Both the position numbers and the translations under genes were made by a program. DNA of 64,000 nt from Liolophura sinensis (taxonomy: Eukaryota > Mollusca > Polyplacophora > Chitonida > Chitonidae). The DNA lies in the NCBI RefSeq assembly GCF_032854445.1, contig NC_088295.1, positions 57,765,249 through 57,829,248 of the forward strand, written 5' to 3'. The number at the start of each line of letters is the position of its first letter. Position 1 is the stretch's first letter. This document shows positions 50,047 to 60,093 of this stretch, piece by piece. The notes beneath the pieces are model-generated. The model searched no databases, was not told where the DNA came from, and worked only from the letters and a program-made list of their open reading frames with translations.

Positions 50047-50155
50047 ACGTCTTTGTCGTGTGGATACTTCGATAGAGTGGGTTCTAAATTTGTTTTGCGG
50101 GCAAAACTTAGTGAGTTCGAATCTCACAAGATCCACTGACGCTGCCCACTATTTT
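50047..50155 (+). ncRNA. Vault RNA-like gene, copy 1
   Basis: About 109 nt. The A-box region GTCGTGTGGATACTTCGATA is identical to copies 2-4. The inner stem GTGGAT/ATCCAC, the D-like hairpin AGAG-TGGG-TTCT, a perfect central hairpin (TTTTG/CAAAA) and the B-box arm GTGAG-TTCGAAT-CTCAC are present, and ATTTTG gives a T4 stop. The outer closing stem (TAACGT with CCACTA) is largely broken, unlike other copies, so it may be decaying. A TTTAAAA box lies 29 nt upstream and TTCCACAACT about 58 nt upstream. In vertebrates such RNAs are Pol III transcripts bound in the vault particle; function here is inferred. Confidence 0.6.
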
Positions 50156-50184
50156 GTCAGGATTCAAATTTCCTTGAACTTTCG

Positions 50185-51059
50185 TGTGCTGACCGACTTA
50201 AATGTTATCTCCAGCAGATAGGAGAAACCACCAGAGCTCTTCTCTCGTAAACCAGGCCGCAGGTACACGAAATGTGGTCATTTTTTCTCCACAATACTAG
50301 GGCCTGTACGCACATGTATTGATATCTGGTGTATAAAAGCCATCGGATTATCTTCGACATCAGCAAACAAGGTGTTTGGGGAATGGCGATTTGTCTCTTG
50401 TCCATGTTAGTTTTGATATGGAAAGCCTATATAAGTATAATGAATCAGCTATAGGTTATATTATGCAAATATTTGTCTTCTTTTAAACTTCTTCGAAATA
50501 TACATGTCACAGAATATACCTTGGGTTTGTGTTAAACGCAGTTTTGGGGAATGGTCGCCTTTTAATCATTGACTTGGAACCTCCTTTTTGGTTGACGACT
50601 GGTACACGAATGTCTGTTTCGGCGCATTTTATTTTGTTATAGCATATACATATTGCAATATTTTGAAATTGTCTGGTGCATCGCCATATTTCTTGAAATG
50701 CTTTCTTTACCGATTGTCTACACCATTCTTATTTGCGAAACCTTTCATATTTTACATCTGTACCCTTGAAATGGCACCCGAAAGCATATTTTAGACATAA
50801 GCGGATATAATTGTTTATTGATTAGTACAGATGGGTTTAATGTGTAATTAATGATTAAAGTAGAAACATTAATATGAATGCTTTAAACGGATAATTAAAT
50901 AATAGATATGAAATAAAGTGATGGTGCAGCAGCGTCATACTGAACATCAAAGCCTGGCTGTGTCAGATACGATAGAGAAACAGACCAATGGCAAGGAACA
51001 ATGGCGTCATGGGAATCAGCGAAGACCATTCTGTATATGGAACTATATGAAGCGGTGTG
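50185..51059. repeat. Segmental duplication, unit 2
   Basis: Parallels unit 1 from ACTTAAATGTTATCTCCAGC to GCAAGGAACAATGGCGTCAT without the two SINE-A insertions. It begins just after vault RNA-like copy 1 and is cut at its right end by the solo-LTR-like insert. Confidence 0.8.
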
Positions 51060-51063
51060 CGTG

Positions 51064-51976
51064 TGTAAGGGTACCACCATGGGAGAGTAAAGAAGAGAAG
51101 CAACTAACTTGTTAAACTCTCAGATAAGCGATAGGCCTTACACAAGACCAAAGAAAGAAACACCAAGACGCTTGAATAAGTTCAATGCATATGTTTTAAC
51201 AAAATAGACAAATAATACAACTGACAATAATATACAAAACAATACAAATAATTACAAAACATATAGTCTCTTACTGATTATAGCGTCTAAATCCAGATGG
51301 AGTATTCCGGCTTAAAACAGTCCACGTAAATATAGAATCCACAGTCACGAGGAATTCCTCAATCGACGGATGACAGGATGACAAGCTGTGGTGGGCACAG
51401 CTCTCCAACGAGGATTTATTCCCCAAATGCCTGTGGAAATGTAACTTCTCAGGGCGGACAGATTGACAGTAGCGTCCGTGATGCCGAGTTGTGGGTGTAT
51501 GTTTCCGCGGAAATATGCAAAAGTCACTTTCAGGGTAAGCTGGTGTGAAATGTAGGTAATCGCACAAAGAGACAATGAGCGATACAAGCTCCGAAATAAA
51601 GTCTCAAAGAATAGCAAGTAACGAAACACAGGTGCTATGTACAGAAAATGGAGTACAAATAACGACTGTCGAATGGCGTGAAAGCCGATATCTCCAAACC
51701 CAGCAAAATCCTTCACAGTGGATGACAGTAAATATTGCTCTTAAGTGGACTTGACTGCTCTCACGTGGACTTGACTAAATAACTGCGAGCTTCATAGTTC
51801 CAGAATGTACACCCTATTTACAATGGCACGAAACGCATAAACACATAAGCCTCGAGAACGCTCTACTGAATTACAGCGCAGGCTATAACGTGCCCAAGGT
51901 TAAATTATAGGTCAGACACTGACAAATAAAAAACCAAAAAAGTATAATACAATGTTTAAAGACGGGGTTTGTAACA
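51064..51976. mobile_element. Candidate solo LTR
   Basis: A 913-bp segment that interrupts the segmental unit. It begins TGTAAGGGTACC, ends GGTTTGTAACA (TG...CA ends with short inverted termini) and is flanked by CGTG on both sides. No gag or pol sequence lies inside. The minus-strand frames of 98 and 123 codons within it have no recognisable domain. Orientation unknown. Confidence 0.5.
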
Positions 51977-52027
51977 CGTGTGCTGTTGAGGGGTGGATCT
52001 GCGTGATTTAGCGATGTGGCTATTGAT

Positions 52028-52292
52028 TGAAGTCGGGAGACCCGAGGTCGTGTCGGGACATACCAAAGACTTTACGGTACTTGTTGTTGCCTCTCTTGGC
52101 GCTTAGCACTGAGAGGTTAGAACAAAGAAACAGAACTGGTAACCCGGTGTCGATATATATCTATATATAATGTGACTGGGAGGGGGCGGCGGCATGGGCT
52201 TGTCCGGCCACAAGAAGGCACAGTATATGTGCACACACCTAATGCCTCCTTGTCGTCATATGACTGAAAAACCGCTCAGCAGGACGTAAAAC
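52028..52292 (+). mobile_element. SINE-B, 5' truncated
   Basis: Matches 54511-54803: GAAGTCGGGAGACCCGAGG, ATACCAAAGACTTTACGGTA, GCACTGAGAGGTTAGAA, CACAAGAAGGCACA and the tail CATATGACTGAAAAACC. Lacks the A-box end. Confidence 0.78.
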
Positions 52293-52294
52293 AA

Positions 52295-52800
52295 ATGTGA
52301 TTTTCTTGAAATACTTTTTTCACCGATTTTCTTTATGTGTGTCTTATTGCACTATGTTTTTCAGCGAATCCATTCATGCCTTATATCTTTACCCGAAAGT
52401 ACATTTAGGCCTACATGTGATGTCGGTAGGGATAGGGGGATATGATTGTTTATGTGATTGATTGGCACAGATGGGTTTAATGTGTAATTAATGATTAATT
52501 TAAAAACATTAGTGTAAATGCTTTAAACAGATAAAGAAAATATTAAATAAAACGATGGTGGAGCTGGTTCACAGTGATCTGCAAAGTGTAGTTGTATCAG
52601 ACACGATGGAACATTAATCGTTGGCAAGGAACGATGGCTCTTTGCGACTGAGCGATGTGGCGACGCTTTTAAATGAAGGAGCGATTTGGCGATTCTATAA
52701 CGATGTGGCGTTGTGTGCTGTTGAGCGATGGGGCAATGTTTTTGAGCGATGGAGCAGCGGTGTGCTTTAGCGATGTGGTCGTAATATTGAGCAATAGAAT
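52295..52800. repeat. Segmental duplication, unit 3 (partial)
   Basis: Begins near TTCTTGAAATACTTTTTTCA, contains GGGTTTAATGTGTAATTAAT and GGCAAGGAACGATGGCTC, and runs into degenerate GAGCGATGG repeats. The minus-strand 98-codon frame (52523-52819) is a product of that repeat. Confidence 0.75.
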
Positions 52801-53155
52801 GACAGGTTCTCTGAGCCACTAGACTTTTTCCACAATAGTCTGTTTAGGAAACTCTAATACAGCTTGAATAGGATATAAAGGCCCATATCTATACCATTAT
52901 ATCTGTATTAGGTCTCCAACTCTAGCTTATGCTCAGTGGGAAAGTCATTGATTTGAGGTTTTTTTTTATAATCTCCTACATATACTACATATCTTGAGAC
53001 ACTACAAACAATTACTCATTCGTAATTATTGCGTGTATACCAGTATATATTGTCCATAACTATTAATATGCATATATTTTCTCATAGCGATGTGACGATG
53101 TGTGCTGTTGAGCGATGGAGCGATACTATAGGGATATGGTAATGATTCTGAGCAG

Positions 53156-53312
53156 ACTTTGAAATCACTTTAAAATTGTTAGGTCTATCTCTTACTTAAC
53201 AGGGTCAAAATATTGCTTGACAACGTAAATTCTTAACAAGTTATTGTAAGACACATTTCATCTAAAATAACGGAAAAGAACATACCAATTAATGATCTCA
53301 ACGGAATTCAGA
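53156..53312. mobile_element. Truncated MITE-like copy related to 54820-55007
   Basis: Shares TTTAAAATTGTTA, TTGACAACG, CATTTCATCTAAAAT and ACGGAAAAGAACATACCAA with the element at 54.8 kb, but lacks recognisable terminal repeats. Confidence 0.7.
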
Positions 53313-53389
53313 CTCTATCTTTTATTCAATTGGAAAATTATTTGACTACCTATCTTTTCTATAAAAAAAATAATAAAAAAAACTTTGCC

Positions 53390-53813
53390 TTGCAAATTCA
53401 TCAAAAGTTCGTGACTGAATGTACATGTCAATGAGGAGTGAACCGCTATCACCAATTAAGGCATTGTACTGTATTTACATCTCGGTCTACATGATTGTCT
53501 TCCACCATCAAATCTGTCATGGCAGCCTGCCATCACATCGTTATCATAACTGTGCACAGTATCAGTACTTACCTTTGAGATATCGATGCATTTATATCTG
53601 CAATGCCTCACCACAGAATTATATTTACATCGAGTAAATTATTTACGCTGTCAACAGCTTATCTCGGTTGGTATAATACGTTCAAGAGGTCATGTGATCA
53701 AGTAGGCCTAAGTCTTGATACGCCGGTAGAGGTCGCTCGCCTGCATGTTTCACAACATTATTTATAGGTCATACACGGCGATTGACTAGTTTAATAACAG
53801 ACTTTAGTACGCG
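53390..53813. repeat. Duplicated 5' flank of vault RNA-like copy 2 (empty site of the LTR element)
   Basis: Aligns with 55470-55737 joined to 59802-59966. Shared words include CGCTATCACCAATTAAGGCA, CAGCTTATCTCGGTTGGT, ATAATACGTTCAAGA and CATACACGGCGATTGACTAG. This copy has ACGCTGTCAACAGCTTATC, where the other copy carries the LTR element. The ORF at 53419-53637 has no support. Confidence 0.82.
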
Positions 53814-53815
53814 TA

Positions 53816-53924
53816 GCGGCTTAGTCGTGTGGATACTTCGATAGAATTGGTTCTAAATTTGCTTGGCATGCGAAACTTAGTGAGTTCGAATCTCACAAGA
53901 TCCACTGACGCTGTCCGCTATTTT
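53816..53924 (+). ncRNA. Vault RNA-like gene, copy 2
   Basis: About 109 nt with all parts intact. The outer stem is TAGCGG/CCGCTA (its first base pair lies just upstream of the annotated start). The A box is TTAGTCGTGTGG, followed by the vault-like word ATACTTCGATAG. The inner stem is GTGGAT/ATCCAC, the D-like hairpin AGAA-TTGG-TTCT, and the central hairpin variable. The B-box arm is GTGAG-TTCGAAT-CTCAC and the 3' strand TGACGCTGTCCGC, ending in T5. TTTAATAA starts 26 nt upstream and TTTCACAACA about 67 nt upstream. The 5' flank is nearly identical to copy 3, and the 3' flank resembles the fragment at 61.5 kb. A normal tRNA is excluded because no 7-bp acceptor stem fits and the sequence extends past both ends into the outer stem. 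Confidence 0.72.
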
Positions 53925-54227
53925 TGTCCTTCCCGTTTTTGCTCTATTAAATAAATAGATGTCAGTCGGTGCTTTTTATAAACACCATGAACATATATTA
54001 CATATCTTGAGACAATACAGCCAATCAGCCATTCACAGTTATTGCATGTATAGCATATTGTCCATAACTATTAACATGAATAATTGTTCTCTGTTTTTCC
54101 CTCACTTACAATTTGTAATTCAGGTCTACTTTTTCCTGGATTTAAAACTTCGCCCTAATATGGAATTTTCAACGTGTCTTCAATACAGACATAATGTATT
54201 CAAAATATATCACTTAAAATAAAGAAG

Positions 54228-54508
54228 GGGGTCTCCGTGGCTCAGAAGGTTAGCGCGCTAGCGCAACATAATGACCCAGGAGCCTCTCACCAATGCGGTC
54301 GCTGTGAGTTCAAGTCCAGCTCATGCTGGCTTCCTCTCCGGCCGTAAGTGGGAAGGTCTTTCAGCAACCTGCGGATGGTTGTGGGTTTTCCCCGTGCGCT
54401 GCCCGGTTTCCACCCACCACAATGCTGGCCGTCGTCGTATAAGTGAAATATTCTTGAGTACGACGTAAAACACCAATCAAATAAATAAATAAATAAAATA
54501 AAATAAAG
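54228..54508 (+). mobile_element. SINE-A, best full-length copy
   Basis: Head GGTCTCCGTGGCTCAGAAGG (A box), GCTGTGAGTTCAAGTCCAGC (B-box region), then GGCTTCCTCTCCGGCCGTAA, CAACCTGCGGATGGTTGTGG, CCACAATGCTGGCCGTCGTC and the tail AACACCAATCAAATAAATAA. The A and B boxes mark a tRNA-derived, Pol III-type SINE. No RNA similar to the vault-like loci. Confidence 0.93.
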
Positions 54509-54510
54509 CA

Positions 54511-54803
54511 GACAGCTTCGGTGGCCTAATGATTAGAGCTTCCCCCCTCGAAGTCGGGAGACATAGGATCAAACCCAGGTAGAGTCATACCAAAGACTTT
54601 ATATTACTTGTTGCTGCCTCGCTTGGCACTGAGCACTGAGAGCTTAAAGAAAGAGTCGGGATGGTTGGTATCATGTGTTTTCGGCAAGATACAATGGCGG
54701 CATGGATTCGCCCTGCCACAAGAAGACACACAATATGCACACACACATAATGACTCCTCGTTGTCAAATGACTAAAAAATTGTTAAGTAGGACGTAAAAC
54801 CAT
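54511..54803 (+). mobile_element. SINE-B, full length
   Basis: tRNA-like head GCTTCGGTGGCCTAATGATT with AGAGCTT, and B-box-like GGATCAAACCCAGG. The body has GTCATACCAAAGACTTTATA and CACAAGAAGACACACAATA. The tail AATGACTAAAAAATTGTTAA plus GTAGGACGTAAAAC resembles the SINE-C tail. Confidence 0.85.
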
Positions 54804-54819
54804 AGGCCCCGGGATCACG

Positions 54820-55007
54820 AAGCGGTCTTAGACTTGAGCGAAAATTTCAAATCACATTAAAATTGTTATTTCTTACGTAACAGGATACAAACTGTTTGAC
54901 AACGCAAATTCTGGGTAAATTATTGTAACACAAATTTCATCTAAAATGACGGAAAAGAACATACCAAGTTTAATGATTGAAAATTTGACTTACGTCTAAG
55001 ATCGCTT
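54820..55007. mobile_element. MITE-like element
   Basis: Ends AAGCGGTCTTAGACTTGAG and ACTTACGTCTAAGATCGCTT are imperfect inverted repeats. The TCTTAGACTT core is shared with the element at 43.6 kb, so they are probably one family. Confidence 0.75.
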
Positions 55008-55189
55008 ACATACATGTAGGCCTACATGTGGTTAAAATAAAGCGAGAATGGGTGTGTGGAAGGGATGTCAGTTTCACAGAAGTTGTTTCCCTTGACACAC
55101 GTCGCCTACTACAAAGTAAAATATTACCATGTACTGTACCATGTTGGTCATTATATTATCCTTGGCTACCATATATTGTAGTATTTTAT

Positions 55190-55350
55190 TTAACTCTACT
55201 GGTCGGTTCCAAGTACTTGTGGCCAAAGGCCTACAGTATTCAAGAATATTTCACTTATAGGACAGCGGCCATCATTATGCTGGAAGGAAACCTGGCAGAT
55301 CTTGGGGGAAACTCACGACCACCCGCAGATTATTGATCATCTATGACTTC
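55190..55350 (-). repeat. Duplicated block containing a SINE-A fragment, partner of 62640-62825
   Basis: GGTCGGTTCCAAGTACTTG, a reverse SINE-A fragment (TTCAAGAATATTTCACTTAT), then GCAGATTATTGATCATCTAT and GACTTCGCGT. The same order recurs at 62.64-62.82 kb, so the junction was duplicated as a block. Confidence 0.8.
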
Positions 55351-55737
55351 GCGTGAATGAGTGATGCTTTCGAATGATGGTGTGATGTGGCGATGCTATG
55401 GAGAGATATAGCCATGTGTGCTATAGAGCGATGTGTGCTTCTGTCAAAAAAAAAAAATAATTGTTCTGCAGATTCGTCAAAATCTCGTGACTTTTACTGA
55501 ATGTACGTGTAAATGCTTAATCGCTATCACCAATCAAGGCACTGCGCTGTATTTACTTGTCGGCCTATATTAATGTCACGCATCATCAGTTCTACCGTAA
55601 CAGCCTGCCATCATACTGTTATTATAATTCTACACAGTATATCAGTGCATGCATGCATGGCGGTCACATGCCAATGCAGTTCTATCTGCCACTCATCACG
55701 ACAGAAGTATATATGTAAAGTGAATTTCTGACGCTAT

Positions 55738-55882
55738 TGCCATATAATGTGGTTACATCTATATGTGAAACGAACTATAGAGATGCAGGATATAGACTGT
55801 ATAGTTATGAGTGACTAGTAAAAGTTGTTTGCAGTTACAGACCGGTGTTCTTCGATAATTTACATGTGTACAACACATGATA
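55738..55882 (+). repeat. 5' LTR (145 bp)
   Basis: Begins TGCCATATAATGTGG and ends CAACACATGATA. Differs from the 3' LTR at one position only (base 3, C versus T). Confidence 0.95.
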
Positions 55883-55898
55883 TGGTGTCAGAGTGGTC
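55883..55898 (+). other. Primer binding site
   Basis: TGGTGTCAGAGTGG immediately follows the LTR and is complementary to a tRNA 3' end of the form ...CTGACACCA, as in leucine tRNAs, with one base absent relative to the usual complement. Confidence 0.75.
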
Positions 55899-55913
55899 AG
55901 ACTAGATAGACGA

Positions 55914-57949
55914 ATGGCCAAGTTCGAACCTCCAGAACCATTTTCGTTCGACAGACCAACGGAATGGATAGAGTGGCGACAAAGGTTCAGTCGCTTCAGA
56001 CACGCGACAAAACTCCACAAGGAAGATGGCGACGTTCAAGTTAGTTCGCTGATCTATGCAATGGGATCACAGTCCGAGGCAATCTTCAAATCGTTTGCTC
56101 TCAATGACAATGACAAGACAGACTATAACAAAGTTCTGCAGAAATTTGATGAACACTTTGTTCCCAAACGAAATGTGATTTTCGAGCGCTGCAGGTTCAA
56201 CAAATGTGTGCAACAAGACGGTGAAAGTGTTGAAACTTTTGTGCGGAATTTGTACACGCTAAGCGAACACTGCGACTTTGGTGATGCCAGAAATCAATAC
56301 ATACGAGACCGACTTGTTATAGGATTATTAGACGGGCAAGTATCGAAACGATTACAAATGAAAACTGACTTAACATTAGATGGTGCAATTGAAACAGCCC
56401 GGCACTCAGAACTAGTTAAAAGTCAGCGAAATGAAATTCGGTCAACCTCAGCATCAGCTGATGCTATACGGGTCACGCAGTCCCGGGCAACGCCTATAGT
56501 CAATGCCAGAGGTAGAGGTAGCCAGTCAAACAGACAAAATACGCGTGGCGGTGCCAGGCCTAGACAGAGACAATCGCAGCAGAAAAATCCAGTCGGTAAT
56601 CGTTGTACCTGTTGTAATTTATTACATGCACGTAATAAATGTCCTGCTAAGAATACGGAGTGTAACAGATGCCACCATATTGGACATTATGAACGATGCT
56701 GTCTAACTAAAAACGTTGACATTGTTACTCATCAGACAAGCCAGCTACATCTTGACAATGGTTATAATTTCCTTGGAGCTGTTAATTGTGTCGACTCACA
56801 GGAACCAGCGTGGACTGTCAATCTTAGAATTCTCAATAAATCGATTAAATTCAAGATTGATTCTGGAGCAGATGTGACAATTATGTGTGAAACCACATAC
56901 AATTCACTGCAGCCTAGACCAGCTCTCAAACCAGCCAGTGCTATGTTAAGCAGTCCCGGCGGAAATCTGACAGTTCGGGGAGAGTTCGAAACCGACATTA
57001 GGCTGAACGACGAGAAATTTACAGTGAACATTTTTGTTGTTTCTGGACCTACACATAACTTGTTGAGCCGTGGAGCAGCAGTTGCCATGGGATTAATCCA
57101 ACGATTGGATGAGATCAACGACAGTGTATTCGGTGATATTGGACTTATGAGGTGCGATCCGGTGAAAATAAAGCTGAAAGAAAACGTCACACCGTACGCA
57201 ATTCATACTGCGCGACGAATACCGATTCCGTTACTACAAAAAGTCGAAGTGGAGTTGAAACGTATGGAACAGTCAGGTGTCATCACAAAGGTTGCCGAAC
57301 CTACAGACTGGTGTGCGCCTATGGTTCCAGTGGTAAAGCCGAATGGCAAAGTGCGCATTTGTGTCGATCTGCGACAGCTCAATAAAGCGATTAAACGCGA
57401 GCGATATACGTTACCGACAATTGACGACGTTCTACACAAGATGGCAAACGCGAAGTACTTTTCGCGACTTGACGCGAGTTCCGGTTTCTATCAAATTCCT
57501 CTTGACGATGAAAGCTCAAAACTAACATGCTTCATGACGCATCTCGGACGATATGCTTTCCGTAGACTCCCGTTTGGAATTTCGAGTGCGCCAGAAATTT
57601 TCACGCGCATCGTTACAGAATTATTAGGTGACCTCGAGGGTACCGCAGTCTTCATGGACGACATATTCGTGGGCGGAGATACTCGCGAATCCCATGACAG
57701 AAATTTAAATAGTGTTTTCGATAGAGTGCGCGAAGCACAGATGACGTTAAATAAGGAGAAATTTGTGCACTGTCAGACAGAAATGGACATATTAGGCCAT
57801 AGACTGGGTGCTGAAGGAATCAGTCCTCACCCCGACAAGGTCAAGGCGATCGTGGACTTAAAGCCGCCTAATGACATTGTAGAATTAAGACGCTTTCTCG
57901 GTATGGTAAATTACCTTGGACAATATGTACCAAACTTATCGGACATGCT
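55914..57949 (+). pseudogene. gag-protease-RT reading frame of the LTR element
   Basis: Starts at ATG 55914 (MAKFEPPEPFSFDRPTEW). The gag capsid-like part runs to about 56570. Two CCHC knuckles follow (CTCC..H....C and CNRC....H....C, near 56600-56705). A protease DSGA motif lies near 56862. RT is recognised by the PNGKVRICVDLRQLN, LDASSGFYQIPL and FMDD motifs (FMDD near 57654) and by LRRFLGMVNYLG at its end. Homology stops at SDML (57949); the frame then runs about 78 codons in the wrong phase through integrase-region DNA. Gag and pol are in one frame, without a visible frameshift site. Confidence 0.9.
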
Positions 57950-57965
57950 GTTCGATTCGATGTCA

Positions 57966-59123
57966 GAGACTGTTAATGCGACTAATGAGATTCAATCCTA
58001 TTGCGGAACATGCATCAGGCAAAACAATGGTGGTAGCCGATACGCTTTCGCGAAGCCCATTGTTAACGACAGAAGACACATCGCTAGAAGAAGACGTCAT
58101 CGCGCATGTAAACGCGGTACGTGCGCATTGGCCAGCATCAGACGCGAAATTAGACAGTTTGCGACAAGCAACCAACGCAGATGAACAACTTTTGACAGTT
58201 ATTCGCTTTGTTCAAAATGGATGGCCTGAACACGCGAGAGATGTACCTGAAAGTATCCGAGATTACTTTTCTGTACATGAGAGACTGAGCACAGTCAATG
58301 GACTTTTGACTTGTGGTATACGTATTGTGGTTCCAGCGAGTTCTCGAGACGAGATCTTGGACCGAATACATGACGGACATTTAGGCATGACTAAGTGCAT
58401 ACAACGGGCCAACCAATCAGTATGGTGGCCAGGATTAACAAAGCAGATCCAGACTAAAGTTGCCCAGTGTTCCTACTGCCAGATAAACAGACCTAGTTTA
58501 CGCAAGGAACCGCTAAAATCAACGCCGTTACCTTCGCGTCCTTGGCAACAGTTAGCCGCAGATATACTGGAATTCAAAAGTAAACATTACTTACTTGTAA
58601 TCGACTACTTTTCGCGATACTTTGAGTTAAAACACGTCCCGCGATTAACCAGTAATGTTACTATTCTCAAGATGAAAGAGATTTTCGCGCGATTCGGAAC
58701 GCCCGAACAACTTATTACTGACAATGGTACCAACTTTGTCTCGCGAGAATTTAGAGAATTCCAAACCGCGTATTGCTTTCAGCATACGACAGTGAGCCCT
58801 CATCATCCTCAGGCAAATGGTGAAGTTGAGAGAGCCGTCGCGACCGCGAAGAAAATATTAGGACAGAAAGATCACTTTCTTGGCCTAATGACTTACCGTT
58901 CTACGCCGACGCAGCCTACAGGATGTAGTCCGGCGGAACTTTTAATGGGAAGACCATTAAAAACAACCCTCCCATTCTCACCGAAAACAACTCCAAGGTG
59001 GCCGAACTTTGAGAGGGTGAGAGAGAATGATGATAGAGCCAAATCGTTGAATGAACGCTACTTCAACGATCGTCATGGTGTACGAGAACTTCCTGAACTG
59101 AAACAGGCGACACGGTTCGTGTA
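57966..59123 (+). pseudogene. Integrase part of the LTR element, out of frame
   Basis: Homology resumes after the deletion in another phase (RLMRFNPIAEHASGKTMV, VADTLSRSPL). An HHCC zinc domain (IHDGHLGM ... CSYC), the catalytic Asp in AADILEF, the second Asp in ITDNGTNFVS and the Glu in NGEVERAV give the DD35E set. With RNase H gone and the frame changed at the junction, this part cannot be made as one polyprotein with RT. The frame stops early at 59122. Confidence 0.9.
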
Positions 59124-59420
59124 AAACTAGACAATGAGAAGGGTTGGGTGACAACGGGAATTGACACAGATAAGCTCCCTACACCGCGATCTTATAATAT
59201 CGAAACGAGCAGAGGCAAATACCGTCGTAACCGTAAGCATTTAAAGCCAGCTCCAGGTATTACTTACGAGATGACCCCACCAGAAGTTGACCCACTTGAT
59301 GACTACATGCAGGAAACCCCTATTGTAGGAAATCAGCCTCAAGCAAATCAGCATAGTGGACGTGAAGTCACGCGCTCTGGACGAGTGGTCCGACCTCCAA
59401 AACGTTACGGATTTGATTGA
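59109..59420 (+). pseudogene. Integrase C-terminal segment, separated by a frameshift
   Basis: From about 59107 coding homology continues one phase over (VKLDNEKGWVTTGIDTDKLP, then YRRNRKHLKPAPG) and ends SGRVVRPPKRYGFD plus stop. The terminal RSGR..RPP.R motif is typical of Ty3-type pol C-termini. A single missing base near 59107 explains the break. Confidence 0.85.
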
Positions 59421-59651
59421 CATTCGTTTCTAGAAGTTCTGAATAAGTTTACAGTTTAGCAGTAGTTAGCAATGTTGCTGTAGTGTAGTCAAAGGACAAT
59501 ACATTTAAAAGTTAATAGGCAACATTGAATTTAGATTTCTTCCATGCAGTTTGCTAGTTTAAGTTTGAAATTATATACTCAAAGACTTTAGTTAACTTCA
59601 GTTAATAGATTTTAGTAGTTGACAAACGTTTGATGGACTTAAGAGGGGAGA

Positions 59652-59796
59652 TGTCATATAATGTGGTTACATCTATATGTGAAACGAACTATAGAGATGC
59701 AGGATATAGACTGTATAGTTATGAGTGACTAGTAAAAGTTGTTTGCAGTTACAGACCGGTGTTCTTCGATAATTTACATGTGTACAACACATGATA
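59652..59796 (+). repeat. 3' LTR (145 bp)
   Basis: Begins TGTCATATAATGTGG after the AAGAGGGGAGA polypurine tract and ends CAACACATGATA, then GCTAT. Confidence 0.95.
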
Positions 59797-59968
59797 GCTA
59801 TCATCAGCTTATCTCGGTTGGTTTATAATACGTTCAAGAAGTCATGTGATCACTTAATTCTGGTTAGGCCGGTAGAGGTCACTCGTTTGCACAGGACATT
59901 TCACCACATTATACTTACAGCTCATACACGGCGATTGACTAGTTTAATAACAGACTTTAGTACGCGTA

Positions 59969-60077
59969 GCGGCTTAGTCGTGTGGATACTTCGATAGAAT
60001 TGGTTCTAAATTAGCTTTGGGCGCGAAACTTAGTGAGTTCGAATCTCACAGGATCCACTGACGCAGTCCGCTATTTT
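59969..60077 (+). ncRNA. Vault RNA-like gene, copy 3
   Basis: Outer stem TAGCGG/CCGCTA, the same A-box word as copy 2, D-like hairpin AGAA-TTGG-TTCT, B-box arm GTGAG-TTCGAAT-CTCAC and inner stem GTGGAT/ATCCAC. The central hairpin differs (AGCTTTGGGCGCGAAAC). It ends in an unusual run of 20 T residues (60074-60093), far more than Pol III needs. The 5' flank, with TTTAATAA 26 nt upstream, matches copy 2, while the 3' flank after the T run (GATTCAAATTTCCTTG) matches copy 1. This is a duplication mosaic rather than retroposition. Confidence 0.7.
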
Positions 60078-60093
60078 TTTTTTTTTTTTTTTT

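Larger units (their letters stand above)
55733..59801 (+). mobile_element. Ty3-type LTR retrotransposon with target duplication
   Basis: The element occupies 55738-59796 between perfect 5-bp direct repeats GCTAT (55733-55737 and 59797-59801). Order is LTR, primer binding site, gag-protease-RT, integrase, polypurine tract (AAGAGGGGAGA) and LTR. RT before integrase marks Ty3-type order. The gag style and very short LTRs suggest a Mag/SURL-like lineage (recalled, not tested). The region normally holding RNase H is missing, and integrase is out of frame with the upstream ORF, so this copy is not autonomous as it stands. Confidence 0.93.

Noticed and set aside
51271-51716. Two overlapping minus-strand ORFs (98 and 123 codons)
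   Set aside because: Both lie in the solo-LTR-like insert, overlap in different phases and show no domain.
52523-52819. Minus-strand ORF rich in His, Ser and Ala repeats
   Set aside because: It is the complement of the degenerate GAGCGATGG minisatellite.
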